A stretch of DNA of 64,000 nucleotides from Skeletonema tropicum (GCA_037178625.1 CM074130.1:3720001-3784000), one strand, 5' to 3'. Shown: positions 33,965-45,437, counted from the first letter of the stretch. Numbers and translations are program-made. The notes: generated from the letters alone by a model not told the origin.

Positions 33965-35476
33965 ATTGTCGTGTGGGACTATCGTTGCTTCTGATGTGCA
34001 CAAGTAGAAAGGCACACACCATCCTCCAAAATGTGGAAATTTGACAAGGTCCTTACATGGGGTACGTAGGAATTAAACATACTGAATTCCTACTTGACAA
34101 TAAAACGCGGTCAGACAAAAAATGAGGAAAGATTTTTCCACCTCCACCCAAGCTAGTAGTTCACCACGATGACAGCCGTCACTTCGCCCTATCAAAATCA
34201 CTGCCACTTTGACGACATCGCTTCTATACTTCGAGGAATATCTCTTCTATCATGTCTTTGAAATATGAATTGACAACATGGTTACATTGGAGTATGAGAT
34301 AGGTGCATAATATACAGTCCCTGGCAGCGGCCTTTTTATCGGCATATCATCGTGTCGCCGGTCCTGATGATCGGGGATATAGTGATGTAGAGAAGTCATA
34401 CAAACACCATTCATCGACAGCAACTTCATCCAAGAGTATAACGGAGTCGTCTTGGCTGATTTCCGGGTCGACAACTCTGAATACACTCCACTGGGTTCAA
34501 CATGCACCACCGACGGGTCATCGAATTTTGATAACGTTTCATACGACGGTGTTACAATGCGATGACATGATCCAAACATCATTTATTTCATCCCCGTCGC
34601 CTCTATATTGCTTATATGCAACTGATAGTGCAGAGGATTGATCCGTATCAGAGATATTGTTGGATAGAGACCGGATCAGACAACAATACAAGTTCTAATT
34701 GGAGCTAATACTTTGGGATGCTGATCGCCATTATGTGGGGGTACTCTGACTTTTCGCCGATAAATGCAGATGAACCGTGATACTAACTGGACGAAAGATG
34801 AGATAAACTAAAGTCGATGGGGGTGGAATCTGGTACAATGTCAGGAGACTTCTGTATCATTGCGAATTGACAATTTTATGTAGATTTTTGCCCCGCTTAT
34901 ACCCCCCTTTGGCATGAATACTAAGAACCACAGACTTATTGGGTAGTCACACGTTTTATAAAGTAAGATAGAAGCAGAATATGGGCTATTTGACATGTGT
35001 TCACTCACAACAGATTGTTATTTACAAGGATAAGGTGGGGATGAGGGTCCTGTGCAAGTGGCAGCTCTCATCTTAGTGGTGCCATAAATCACTATCTATT
35101 TTACCCCAAATGTGTGCCTTTCTGGATATGTGATTCGATATAGTGTTAACAGGAACATATCAAGAAAGGCACACATTTAGGTAAATTTTGGGTGTGTAGT
35201 ATCATTACTACGGCAATAATCCCATGGTTTAGGTCGATTTTGCCCCTCTAAAAAAAGAATGAGAAGGTGGATGATGATGCTTGATCCGTCTGTCCGCCGT
35301 CCCACTTTGAATCGTAAAAGGTGGTGCACAAGCGACAAGCGTTGGCCTCCGAAATTTCCGAAGTCCGAACTCACAGCGAACTAACAGGGGAATCGGTATG
35401 AAACACGCGAAGCATTAATTAAGAGGTGGTGCAGTTTTTTATTTAGTACGAATGACGATGTCGCACCCCCCGTTAC
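33965..35476. other. Intergenic with small hairpins
   Basis: No convincing gene. 34063-34093 holds TACGTAGGAATT followed closely by its complement GAATTCCTAC, a small hairpin. A larger imperfect hairpin lies at 35108-35178. Weak open frames at 34250-34641 on both strands look non-coding. Confidence 0.4.
35108..35178. repeat. MITE-like hairpin
   Basis: 35108-35123 and 35163-35178 are exact 16-bp inverted repeats. The pairing extends with mismatches to about 23 bp per arm (GATATGT next in each arm). Total length is about 70 bp. Confidence 0.65.
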
Positions 35477-36258
35477 GCAAGGGTAAATAAGCAGGGTTGG
35501 CGACGACGGTTCCCGCCAAAATTTTACCTAGTAAAAATGCTGAGTACCGTTACCGTCTCGTCGGCAAACTGGAAAGCGAAAGTCAGTGCCGGTCCGAAAA
35601 GGATGATCAGCACTAACCACACGCTCAAGGCAAGGCAACCATGATCACCGTTGCCGCCGTTGAATTAGACCAAGTTAATAGCCTTATTATGGGATGATTG
35701 GTGGCTGACGGTTATTATTGATTACTTTGTTGGTGTTGAAGCCCTCGCCACTGCCAAATCCCCTGAGAGAAGGCAGTATGGAGGCAATATTAGGCGGTGA
35801 CGTCCGGCGAGCGCCGCCCATTAAACAGTGCTTATTAAACGTCCCATGGAGCGTTTCCAGTGAATCCAAACACGATAACACAGACATAGTAATCCATAGT
35901 AACGATCAGCCACCGATCGGCCGATATTACGGCTATTAACTTGGTCTATTCCAGCGGCGGCAACGCTGACCATGGTTGCCGGCAGAGAGTGTTCAATTTG
36001 AGCTTTCAATGACGGAGATCGGGCGGGCAACCGAGACTCAATGAAGGCAAGCGAGACTCAATGATAGGGATTTCAAAGTCGTAACGATAATCTTACTTAG
36101 GAAAAATTTGATGCCGTTTCCTGCACACTTGTGAACGTAGGAGCGATACGTCGGAATATGTGAAGAATCGCTAAATTCGAATACCGGTTAGCCGACGAGA
36201 TGGTAAATTGATTTTGAAATTTCACAAAACGACGCCAACCCTGCTTATTTACCCTTGC
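35477..36258. mobile_element. Hairpin-type non-autonomous element, copy 1
   Basis: 35477-35502 and 36233-36258 are 26-bp inverted repeats (GCAAGGGTAAATAAGC core). Further inverted pairing lies inside: CTCGTCGGC at about 35558 with GCCGACGAG at about 36191, and GACCAAGTTAATAGCC at about 35668 with its complement at about 35930. It has no coding capacity. The central 35740-35960 segment is recognisably the same as the reverse strand of the element at 43578-44084, including CGGCGAGCGCC and CACGATAACA. Confidence 0.65.
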
Positions 36259-36572
36259 CGTTACGTTCATTCAACAATAATACTTCATAATATATTGGGT
36301 ACAAAGGCAGCGAGTTAGTCAGCAGAGGTATAATTGCTGTAAAAAGAATCTTCAGTCTCAAAATTATTTGCAATTCGAAATTGTATTACTTATCAGCCTT
36401 GAAGGTGAAAGAATGAAATGGGAAGCTCTCTTGCGAGCTTTTATTTATCAAAGGACGTGGATATACGTTGAAGTATCCCCTCACCATAAGAATGCAGTGT
36501 AGATATAAGTGCCATCTTACATTGAATAAAGCACAATAGATTTAATATCAGATATGCTCAACAATCTAGAAT

Positions 36573-37526
36573 CTACCTCCTCACCCATTGTGGTGACTTC
36601 CTCGCCTTCACCCTTCCTACCTTCTTACGCTCAACCATTCTAGGATCGCGTGTTAAGAATCCATGCCTCTTCATAGGTGGTCTATAATCAGGGTTGTATT
36701 TCTCCAACGCTCTTGCCAAACCTAAACGAATTGCACCCGCCTGACCAGTCAATCCGCCTCCATTCACAACAGCTGTCACATCGAATTTACCACACGTTTG
36801 CGACGCAACAAACGGTCCCAAAATATGGTCACGATGAGTTTCCCTTGGAAAGTAAGTCAAGAAATCTTGACGATTAATAACTATCTCCCCCTCCCCCGGC
36901 TGAATCCATACACGAGCCTGGGCTGACTTGCGAGACCCACGACCGTATGCTCTTCCCCGTTCATCAATCTCTGATACTCGCACGGGAGGACTGGAATTTT
37001 TTATCCATCGATCCTTCTGGGCTTTCTTGGCTCTCATGGCGGCAAGGACATCACGTGATTCTTGTGTGCCATCGTACAGCCACCAGGTTGCCTCTTCCTC
37101 TTCTTCCATTTTGCGGCTGTCAAATGGTTCCAGTTGTGTTTCTTCTTCTGGTACGTCCCATCGAGCTTCATCTAGTTCATCTTCATAATCAGAATGTTTC
37201 AATGTAACCGCATGCAATCGAAGCATACTCTTCTTCTCGGGCCTGGAAGAGAAGCTGCGGCTAACACCGGTATGATCGTTAATGATGGTGGCCGCTCTGG
37301 ACACACATCTTGTGGAAGTGATCTGTGAGGTTAATTTATAGTTACTTTGTCCCCAAGCCGAGCAGGATATTTCTCTACTACCATTTCTCAAAGGCAGCGA
37401 TGCTCCCCGTTGCGATGCCCGGTGTAGGGCTGAAAGTATGGAGCCTCTCATGGCGGATGTCATCGTTGTTATCTCGCTCGATTTCGTCGATATTTTGGAT
37501 TTTTGTGAGGTGTGAAAGACAGACAT
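36573..37526 (-). CDS. Mitochondrial small ribosomal subunit protein uS9
   Basis: About 317 residues. The C-terminal 130 are uS9: GRGSRKSAQARVWIQPG, VNGGGLTGQAGAIRLGLARAL and the invariant basic tail KKVGRVKARKSPQWVRR that reaches the ribosomal P site. The N-terminus is Ser/Arg-rich with no signal peptide, consistent with a mitochondrial presequence (for example from MRGSILSALHRASQRG). The start was taken at 37526; 37463 and 37451 are alternative ATGs. Diatom plastids normally encode their own S9, which also points to mitochondrion. Confidence 0.85.
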   Translation of the reverse strand: MSVFHTSQKSKISTKSSEITTMTSAMRGSILSALHRASQRGASLPLRNGSREISCSAWGQSNYKLTSQITSTRCVSRAATIINDHTGVSRSFSSRPEKKSMLRLHAVTLKHSDYEDELDEARWDVPEEETQLEPFDSRKMEEEEEATWWLYDGTQESRDVLAAMRAKKAQKDRWIKNSSPPVRVSEIDERGRAYGRGSRKSAQARVWIQPGEGEIVINRQDFLTYFPRETHRDHILGPFVASQTCGKFDVTAVVNGGGLTGQAGAIRLGLARALEKYNPDYRPPMKRHGFLTRDPRMVERKKVGRVKARKSPQWVRR

Positions 37527-38069
37527 CCATCTGACTCGCTCCTTCGGTCTCAAAAAATTGAAGTAATGGCACTTGCCTAAGTATTACATATTTATCCAAA
37601 TTGCTAGAGTTAGGTCTTGGCATTATGCAGTAGGGTTCTGCTTGGCGGCCCTGGACATTTCTTCTTACATGCAGAAGAGCTTCAATTGCATCTGATGAGG
37701 TTCAGCGTGAGGAGGACTTGTGGATGGAGGGTGGCAAGAAGAAAGAAGAAGTAACTCTGAAAAATGAATACGTATCTGCGCTGCATTTTGGAGATAATTA
37801 ATAATATTCACCTGCTGATAAATTCGAACGAAACAACTAAACATCATGGTAATTTCTTTCGTGTAGCTTATTCGTTCCCCAGATACATCATTAAGTAGTT
37901 AATTGTGAGTTTGATCCACTAGAGTACCTAGTGACTCTTTTCTGATAAACCTCTTCCTTTCCCATTATTACACTTGTATTCTGAACAAGTGCAAACAAAG
38001 CTGTATATCCTTTGAAATACCTCCTGTTGCAGATTGGATCAGACCATCATAGATGTGATGCCAATAAAA
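37527..38069. other. Intergenic, no gene seen
   Basis: Between uS9 and IF-1. It contains only short open frames without protein-like composition. Confidence 0.4.
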
Positions 38070-38525
38070 TTAACGCTTACGGAATGTAATCCTTCCCCTA
38101 GTCAAATCATACGGACTAAGCTCAATGGTCACCTTATCTCCCACTAAAATCTTGACATAGAACTTTCGAATCTTGCCACTAATAGTCGCAAGCACCGGTT
38201 CCTGAGTTTCCGGCGCACCATCAATAGTACATCGGAACATGGCGTTTGGGAGACTTTCAATCACAGTAGCCTCCACTTCTATGACATCATCCTTAACTTT
38301 CTTGACACGTTCTGATTTACCCTTTCTCGCATTTCCTGCAGCGCGAGCTGCCTTCTTGCCGAAAAGGGTTGTGCTGGTGGTGGTTGACGTGGGAGCTGAT
38401 GGTGTGGTGAATTGCAGTGTCGCTGATCTGACTGGGGTGGCGGGAAGTGGGGGCGCGAATGCGTTCACGCTGGTTGAACTCATGCAGAGCAAGGCACTTA
38501 GGATGACAAAGATAAGTTTCATCAT
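38070..38525 (-). CDS. infA: Plastid translation initiation factor IF-1
   Basis: About 151 residues. Residues 1-22 are a signal peptide ([14 protein letters not shown] start) ending SVNAFAPP, an ASAFAP plastid motif; then a Ser/Thr/Pro-rich transit region and a Lys-rich stretch. The last 70 residues are the IF-1 OB fold: [57 protein letters not shown]. The motif set is that of bacterial/plastid InfA rather than eIF1A. It is therefore a nuclear gene for a plastid factor. The frame upstream of 38525 lacks an ATG. Confidence 0.93.
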   Translation of the reverse strand: MMKLIFVILSALLCMSSTSVNAFAPPLPATPVRSATLQFTTPSAPTSTTTSTTLFGKKAARAAGNARKGKSERVKKVKDDVIEVEATVIESLPNAMFRCTIDGAPETQEPVLATISGKIRKFYVKILVGDKVTIELSPYDLTRGRITFRKR

Positions 38526-38891
38526 TATGGAAGAAAGTAGTGTGGCTAAAGGGTGTCGGTTGTAGCGGCTCTGGCAGGGCGTGTAGTAGGGCAAGGATGT
38601 TTATGGAGGTTTTGGGCGGATGAAGGTTGTCAATGATAGTGCGTATGTAGTATGTGGGCGTGGCGGGGCGCGGCGGCGGGCTTTGTTATACTTTGTTACA
38701 ATGATTGTTACAGTTACAAAAAGAGGAATGCAGGCCTATGCAGGCCAGGCCATCATACATCCCATTGTACCTACCTACTTCGCCAGCCTACTTCTACCCT
38801 ACACCAACTAAAAGCTGCTAACACACTACCGTAGACTTTAGTATTAAGTATCATCATCCTGTCTTTGGCCACCCTCCGTGATGCCCCGTCA

Positions 38892-39662
38892 ATGAGTTTG
38901 TCTCGCGCCGCCGCATCTCGATTTCGTGTTGGTCGTTTTGGTCTTCGCAGGGGCTTGACAACATATTGCACACCAAATCCTGACTCTGCATATGTAAATC
39001 TGACAAATGCGCCTTTAAACTATGACAACTCTGCTGTAGTATATCCAGGATTCGTCTCAGAAGAAGAGGGCCAGTCTATTGTGAAGGAAGTTAGCAAAAG
39101 ATTGAAGCGCCGGCGATTTGAAGACGGGCACTGGGACTCGGTGATTTCAAAGTACCGAGAGATAGAGTTGGCCACGCCCGATGAAGTGGGCAGTGATAGT
39201 ACGATAGATTCTCCACAATATGCCCAGACAATCCAACGAACGCGTGATCTTCTTCAGACATATGCTTGTCCTCAATCAACGAATCCCTTGAAGTGGCTGC
39301 CATGCCATGCTATTGACTTATCCAAGAATGGGAGTCTTGACGCACATGTTGATTCTGTAAAATTCTCAGGAGGGATCGTTGCTGGTATCTCGCTGCTGAG
39401 CGATTCCATCATGCGTCTAAGACCAGCAAAAGGGGAGTGGATAGATGAGAATTCGGATGAGAATTTAAGCGGCCATGTTGATTTGTACTTGCCAAAGCTT
39501 TCGTTATATTGTTTACATGGGATGAGTAGATTTCATTACTCTCATGAATTGCTTCCATCTGATTCTGTTTATCAAATCCATGGCAAAGATATTCATGTTA
39601 CTCGTGGGAGGCGATTAAGTATCATATTCCGAGATGCACTTGTTGTTTCCAACGATGAATGA
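38892..39662 (+). CDS. ALKBH7: ALKBH7-like 2-oxoglutarate/Fe(II) dioxygenase, mitochondrial
   Basis: About 256 residues from the ATG at 38892. Residues 1-25 are Arg/Ser/Ala-rich (SRAAASRFRVGRFGLRRG), a mitochondrial presequence. The jelly-roll core shows the iron ligands H-x-D in SLDAHVDSVKFSGG and the distal His in RFHYSHELL, with the 2-oxoglutarate-binding Arg in RGRRLSIIFRD. GISLLSDSIMRL is specifically ALKBH7-like. In animals this protein acts in mitochondria in programmed necrosis and RNA demethylation. A four-codon uORF (ATG at 38881) overlaps the leader and ends at the start codon. IF-1 is divergent, 366 bp away. Confidence 0.88.
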   Translation: MSLSRAAASRFRVGRFGLRRGLTTYCTPNPDSAYVNLTNAPLNYDNSAVVYPGFVSEEEGQSIVKEVSKRLKRRRFEDGHWDSVISKYREIELATPDEVGSDSTIDSPQYAQTIQRTRDLLQTYACPQSTNPLKWLPCHAIDLSKNGSLDAHVDSVKFSGGIVAGISLLSDSIMRLRPAKGEWIDENSDENLSGHVDLYLPKLSLYCLHGMSRFHYSHELLPSDSVYQIHGKDIHVTRGRRLSIIFRDALVVSNDE

Positions 39663-39790
39663 ATAAAATGAAAATGAAAGTTGACAAAGTAGAATCGCAC
39701 TGCTTCATGACAGCTGAATAGAAAACGTAATGGTGCACAAATAAAAGAATCCGAGGATCAATTCTGTGCACGAAACTTAAGTCTTCTGGT

Positions 39791-39919
39791 GGGCAGCAAT
39801 CATCAGATCCACTGCGTGTTTGACCAGAAATATTGTATTTGCAAAGACTCATCACTGAGAGACCTGGCTCGGATTGGAGAGATTTGAACTCATGTGGTAC
39901 GATGCTGAATTTATGCATT
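39791..39919 (+). repeat. Dispersed repeat, copy A (about 125 bp)
   Basis: Direct, imperfect match to 45115-45240, starting GGGCAGCAAT and ending TATGCATTA. The two copies flank the copia relic at a distance (5.3 kb) typical of an LTR element, so they may be LTR remnants. The rest of 39663-40298 holds no gene that I can support. Confidence 0.6.
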
Positions 39920-40298
39920 ACAATCGCCTTTTCATGGACTTTTGCCAATTTTGGATTGATGTCGTTGCTAGCTCAGCTCAAGATTCCTTTGAACGAAAAG
40001 GGGAAATTGTGCAGGTTGTAGGCTGCTTGATAGAAGCTCCCCTCGTGCACTGTAGAAGGTGCGATGTGTAGAGGAGTTGTGATCTTCCCGAGAGTGTAAA
40101 CGTTTTAGTTACTTTTGTCCTACAACTTTGCTGGCATTACGCTCATTATAACTTTTTCTTTTACGCTGCATAATTGAGTGTTTGGGCGATTACTTGTCCG
40201 CTGGAATCTGAGTCTACCTGTGTGTAGTAGCTCCGATTATTACACAAAAGAGAATACTTAGGGTATCACCGGACCTCTTCAGGTAGCAACTAGAAAGC

Positions 40299-41510
40299 TC
40301 AAAGACCGAAGAGAGAATGGTGCGTACTGGACCAATCCCTTTTTAGGAAATCGAAATCTGAGATATCAGGCATATCAGTCTTGTACCTAATGGCCGCATT
40401 CCTCATCTTGCAGAGATACCCGTAGATCCTCTTGATCCTATCAAGGTGGCCTTTTCTTGGTTGTGCACGGAAGCTGGACAGCGTCATTATATGACAAGCA
40501 GTATCGAAGCGTCCGAGGACGATGACCCATTGAGAAGCTCCAATCAACGACTGATAGATCTTGGTGTGTTTCTCGTCAAGGAACTCCGAAAGATCAAGTT
40601 CAGGGTGGTATCCTTTCTCCAGAGGTGAAGTAACTCTTCTCGATGGTTTCTCCCCAAACGCACGGACGTGAGTACCCTCCATCTTGTCGATGTAGCCATC
40701 AGCTGTAGAACACAGAGTCTTTCCTTCTCGAAAGTATCTACATCTGAGTAAGAAGTTCAACGACCCAGTACCCTTCAACTTGAAGTTGTAGACATCAGTC
40801 AGGATGGTAGTAATTGCCTTGGGATCTCTAGAAACGATGGTAAGGTCGTCAACGTATAATGCAATGTATTCATAGTATGATCTATCATCAAGGTGGGTTG
40901 GAGGTTCAAAGAAGGATTTCTTGGTGTTGATGGAATCTTACCTAGGAATATCTTTGATGATCTTGCCGTCACTAGAGCACGCACGCATCCAAACTTCAGG
41001 TTCAACAGGACAAGGACGAATCCCATTTGACGTAGTACGTCAGCAAAATGTTCGTACCAACGAAGTTCACTACTCTTGAGTCCATACAGAGCCTTGCTGA
41101 TAATGAGGATATGTCCTGCGAGATTGACCGCTTCAAATTCAGGCCCAGCTACCACGTAAACCTTCTCCTGGGTGTATGCTTCGAGGTACGCGTTCCCAAC
41201 GTCAGTTTGCCATACCTGCAATTCATTAAGTTCAGCAAGAAAGATGCAGGCTCGAACTCAGTTAAGTGTCCTCCTGCAACAATCCTGGCTTTGTATCTTC
41301 CGTCATGCATTCCCGGAGGATCCATCAGCCCTAAGATTCTGCCAAGCCGTACCTTGCTGGTTTGCATTTGCGATTGCATTTGGGGAGGTGAAAGGCCTGT
41401 CACTTGGCAAGCCTCAAGTGAGAGTCATACTCTCTTCGAGAGGGAGGAGGTACTTAACCCATCCCTGCCGCCTGCCGCGGTGCTCGTTCGGTGCTCGTTT
41501 CGACTTCTAG
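40299..41510 (-). pseudogene. Degraded Ty1/copia (CoDi-type) pol: RT and RNase H region
   Basis: Minus-strand frames read in order as copia pol. About 41403-41240 has KARIVAGGHLT; 41221-41040 has the RT start QTDVGNAYLEA and KALYGLKSSELRWYE. Then comes a shifted frame with the catalytic YVDD at 40856-40845. 40778-40299 holds KIYQSLIGASQW and RKGHLDRIKRIYGYL, the RT/RNase H linker typical of diatom copia elements. At least three frame changes separate the pieces. Integrase and gag are not recognisable to the right. Confidence 0.85.
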
Positions 41511-41648
41511 CCATAACTACGTCAATATTAGGCGGATTCTTTTGGTTCAAAGACCAACAACTTTCCATTTAGTGAGTTTAGAACGCCTATGCAACATGCC
41601 ATGGTGTTATTACGACCATTCCCCGAGATATTGATCTTGGGGGTACAG

Positions 41649-41907
41649 TCGTCGTACACATGCATTGACACACGTATAAATTGACAGTACACATACATTG
41701 ACCCAGCAGAGCTGGACACTACCTTCTCGTATAGCTGGTTTCCCCGCTTCTCCTGAGAGACGACTAGAAGAAAGACTAACTAAATTGGTGGTACCTTAGA
41801 TTACGTACGTAAGTGCCCTACATAGCTGTAATACCTTTAAATTGACAGTACACATAGATTGACAGGCTGTGTCAGCGCACTGGGTGTCAATCTATGTGTA
41901 CGACGAC
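41649..41907. mobile_element. Small inverted-repeat element (about 260 bp)
   Basis: 41649-41670 and 41886-41907 are near-perfect inverted repeats (core TCGTCGTACACAT..ATTGAC). Two direct internal copies of TTGACAGTACACATA occur at 41681 and 41842. It is non-coding and MITE-like. Confidence 0.55.
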
Positions 41908-43577
41908 CTAATTCAGTATCACTGTCGGCCGGCGGGGGCACATAGGCCATCAGCATCATGCGTGGTTAAGGTCGAACACAAGTAATTCTTACTACTATTC
42001 CTACGTACAAATCGCTATTTTGGCCGTAGCTAGAGGGACGATTCCTATCGTAACCTCAAATTCGCTAAACGGTACCACTCAAATCCACCCTCCGAATGTC
42101 ATCTTTTACACCCTCACCATGATGTCCTCCACTCCTATGGCCACAGTTTTGCACATCTGATGAATACACCTATGATACTCAGCTTATCCAATCTTTTACA
42201 TCATAATCTATGTGGAAACGACAGCAATACTCAGTTGGTTGATCGAAAATGAAGAAATTAACGTCGCCATCGACGGCATAAAATCCACAACTTTTACCTC
42301 CCTTCACCCCTCCCACGGACGTTTACGTGGTGATACACAGCAAAGGAGAGGGTTTCCTCGCATTCAATTGATATATATTACTTGGGGGACGTCTTTTGCT
42401 ACCTAAACTGTTCACAAACATCAACTTGTACATGATCAAGCACATTTCATCAGTGAGAGGCAATCTATTTTTCTACCCAGAGTGTATGCAATAATCAACT
42501 TTGTAAAGAACCAATAATAACAAATGAGTGGTTATCCTTGTACCATACGATCATATAACCACAGCAGAAGACTTCAATGTGTTGGTGGTGCATCATGGTA
42601 GAGTTTAATATCAGATAATATACTGTGTTTATTTGTGGTATTTTATGTAAATTATTAAATAAGTAATACTTGATAAATATGCTGTTCCCCTCAACAAACA
42701 TTATTAATGTTGCTTCCATGGATGTATACTATCATAATAATGATATATCAATGCTTCTTCAATCGATATCCACGCCGTTTTCATTAAATTGTCAGTTGAT
42801 TGTTGTTTTCGACGGAAACGACAATTTGTGTATATTTTTGCACCGCGTAGGCAACGTTGTACAGCCTTTCCTTCCGCTCCAGAGTGCCAAGCCGTCGTCT
42901 ATAATGATATTGGAGTCGAGGGATCGGGTTGGTTACCTTTGGAAATGGTTTATTGCCCCTCTTTGCTGCGCAGTAGCGTTGATATAAAAAATTATTTGAA
43001 ATTTGTTGACATCAAGTAACCGACGTTCCGGACGACGCAATCGGGCGAAGCAGCAGCTACCAATACACCGATGCCTCCCTATGGATGTATAGTATCGATT
43101 GTTGCGTCGTGGTGGCATCGTAAATTGTGGTAATGATGATTACCTAAGGCAGTAGTCCACAGCATCAGTTGCATCAACCAATTTCCGTTACGTCGCGGGG
43201 AAAAATAGTTTCTCCTAGGATTTGTCGAACCATAGGGTACTTTTTCGAAGGGGATCTGCAAATAGGCTCCTCCGCCTCCAACTTCAAAAGTACCCGATGG
43301 TACAGTGTCGATTTTGCACTACTAGGCAGTCCACAATGGCATCATGGTGGTTGTGCTGTGGTTGTGTATTTGGCCGTTTATCGCGGTGAAAAAGTGTGAG
43401 ACAGTGTAGTCCGAAGTCGTTGGGCCACACTACAGGTCTCGGTTATCTCTACTCAGCGAAGGTTGGTTGATGGTGGTATGTTTGGGATGATGGGGAGGGT
43501 GAAAGCAAGTGATTTGTGTAGGTGGTATCTATGATTATGTACTTTGATGTATGTATGAACTGAGACTTCGAGATAAC
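41908..43577. other. Intergenic, repeat-rich, no gene supported
   Basis: AT-rich sequence with one ATTCCTACGTA motif (41997-42007) and several short frames without recognisable protein features. Around 42780-43260 GC content rises and partial inverted segments suggest further degenerate mobile DNA. Confidence 0.4.
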
Positions 43578-44084
43578 CTCTAAGAACTGAAGCACCTTGA
43601 GAACCCGATTGAATAATCGTAAATAACACCGGCCCGACCGTCCATCACCAAACCGCAACACACCGTAACCATGGTGCCGCTGCCGAAATAGACCAACTTA
43701 ATCGCCGACCTATGGGCCGATCGATGGCCAATCATTAGTATACACTATTATGAACATGTTATCGTGCTTGGATGCAGAAGAAACGGTCATTGGGATGTTC
43801 GAAAAGCACTGTTCGTTGGCCGGCGAGCGCCGAACATCGCCGTGATAAATCATCGTCACCATTCTGCCTTCTCTTTGGGGATTTGGCTGCGGCGAGGCCT
43901 TCGGCACTGACTTAATAGTCCATACTAATGATTGGCCATCGATCGGCCGATAGGTCGGCGATTAAGTTGGTCTATTTCGGCAGCGGCAGTGTGGGCACCA
44001 TGGTTGCGGTCTGGTGATTGACGGCCGGACCGGTGTTATTTACGATTATTCAATCGGGTTCTCAAGGTGCTTCAGTTCTTAGAG
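43578..44084. mobile_element. Hairpin-type non-autonomous element, copy 2
   Basis: An almost complete 507-bp inverted repeat. The outer arms are 43578-43632 and about 44030-44084. Pairing continues inwards through the CCGAAATAGACCAACTTAATC region to about 43740 on the left and 43915 on the right, leaving a loop of about 175 bp. It is non-coding. The reverse strand of the loop and inner arms matches copy 1 at 35740-35960. Confidence 0.75.
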
Positions 44085-44815
44085 CTTCTACAGAAAACAT
44101 TCCCCCTACATACCTTAAAGTACCATAATCGTATATACTAGTACCACAAATCACCATCAAATGCACCCATTGACACCCCTTCTTCACTATCATCACTTCT
44201 TAAACCTAACCAACATTCTGAATGTTTCTGTAGATGCGAGACCTGTAGTGTGCGTTGGGCGAGGTGGTGCGTGACTTAAAACGGCCGTTTTTGAGTTCGC
44301 ATGAGGATATACCAATTCCTATTGTAGACCTACCAGCCCATTTTGCCTAACAAACGGCCAACTTTTATTAGCGTTTTTTTACTTGTGTTCGACCTTAAAT
44401 GTTAAACGAAGTTGAACCTGCGCTGCTATCATAGCTTTATGTAAAAGTAGGAGTAGATAAAAGTTAAGTAGGAGACACCATTAAAAAAATTGTTCAGTGT
44501 TACCAAAATGGTACTGTACGTTTGCCCTCAAATCCTACCTTTGACTTCAATTGAGGGAGTTAGTGGACAACTAAGGTATCAATGAGCTTCTATATACGGA
44601 CCAAATAAATAACATTGACGCTTTGAAATAGGGTCAACATCCTAGTAGTTATTGAGTTATGGCTAGTCGTAGGGAGCCCATTTTCACCATGGTTGTGTCG
44701 TTTTAGATGCCATTATCGGAGGTGAGTCAGGCCAAAAACTTTTGGTTTCCAAATTGTACGTAGGATTAGGTATGTCAGTGCCAGTTACTGTCACACAGAC
44801 AAAACTAAATTGGAC

Positions 44816-44835
44816 TTAACCCTAACCCTAACCCC
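44816..44835 (-). repeat. Interstitial telomere-like repeat
   Basis: Three consecutive CCCTAA-type units ending in CCCC, the complement of the TTAGGG telomere unit, lie inside the inverted repeat noted for this interval. Confidence 0.65.
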
Positions 44836-45114
44836 AACTCAAGTTATGCTCTGACAAGCACTTTTGAAGTAAAGGAGTGCAAAAATATTAATTTTGGGCT
44901 TCGTCACGCCACTCTACTCATTCCGACGTGTGGCGTGACGAAAAGAATTTCCGAAAAATTACTTCTGGAAGCTACAAAAAGTGCCTGTCAAAATTTTATG
45001 TAGGATTTGAAAGCAAACGTACAGTACTCCTAGATATCTTGTCTGGAGTTCTTCTGGAGTGTCTGGTCATTAAGGAGTATTTTTTTACAACAGAAACAAG
45101 AAGTATATACAGGG

Positions 45115-45240
45115 CGGGCAGCAATTCAGATCCACAGCGTGTTTGACAGAAATATTACATTATTGGCAAAGACTCATCACCGAGAGACCAAGTTCGAATT
45201 TGAGTGATTTGAACTCATGTGGTACTGAATCTATGCATTA
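45115..45240 (+). repeat. Dispersed repeat, copy B (about 125 bp)
   Basis: Direct copy of 39791-39919 with scattered substitutions and small indels; same start (GGGCAGCAAT) and end (TATGCATTA). Confidence 0.6.
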
Positions 45241-45437
45241 GAGTCTATTAGAGTCATTGATGCGAACGCCTCGGGCTAGCTGGCTACACCATCAACTTCC
45301 TATTATCTCTCTAGAGAGAGACTCTGTCTGTGTGGCTCAATACTGCACAGTTCAGGATTCAGAATTCTGGAACGGAAAGATCCGTGAAGCAAACCTTGCA
45401 TCAAAATTTCTGATATTATTAAACCATTGATGCCATC

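Larger units (their letters stand above)
44085..45437. other. Intergenic, repeat-rich
   Basis: No gene. Contains an imperfect inverted repeat (about 44511-44540 with about 45000-45028; core GTACTGTACGTTTGC), an interstitial telomere-like tract and dispersed repeat copy B. Confidence 0.5.

Noticed and set aside
37325..37380. Possible intron in the uS9 presequence region (an ATTAACCTCACAG-like acceptor)
   Set aside because: Removing it (56 bp from the nearest GT) would break the open frame, so the unspliced frame was kept.
39850..39920. tRNA gene suggested by a GAGTTCAAATC T-loop-like sequence on the minus strand
   Set aside because: No acceptor stem, D arm or anticodon arm can be folded around it; it is part of a dispersed repeat.
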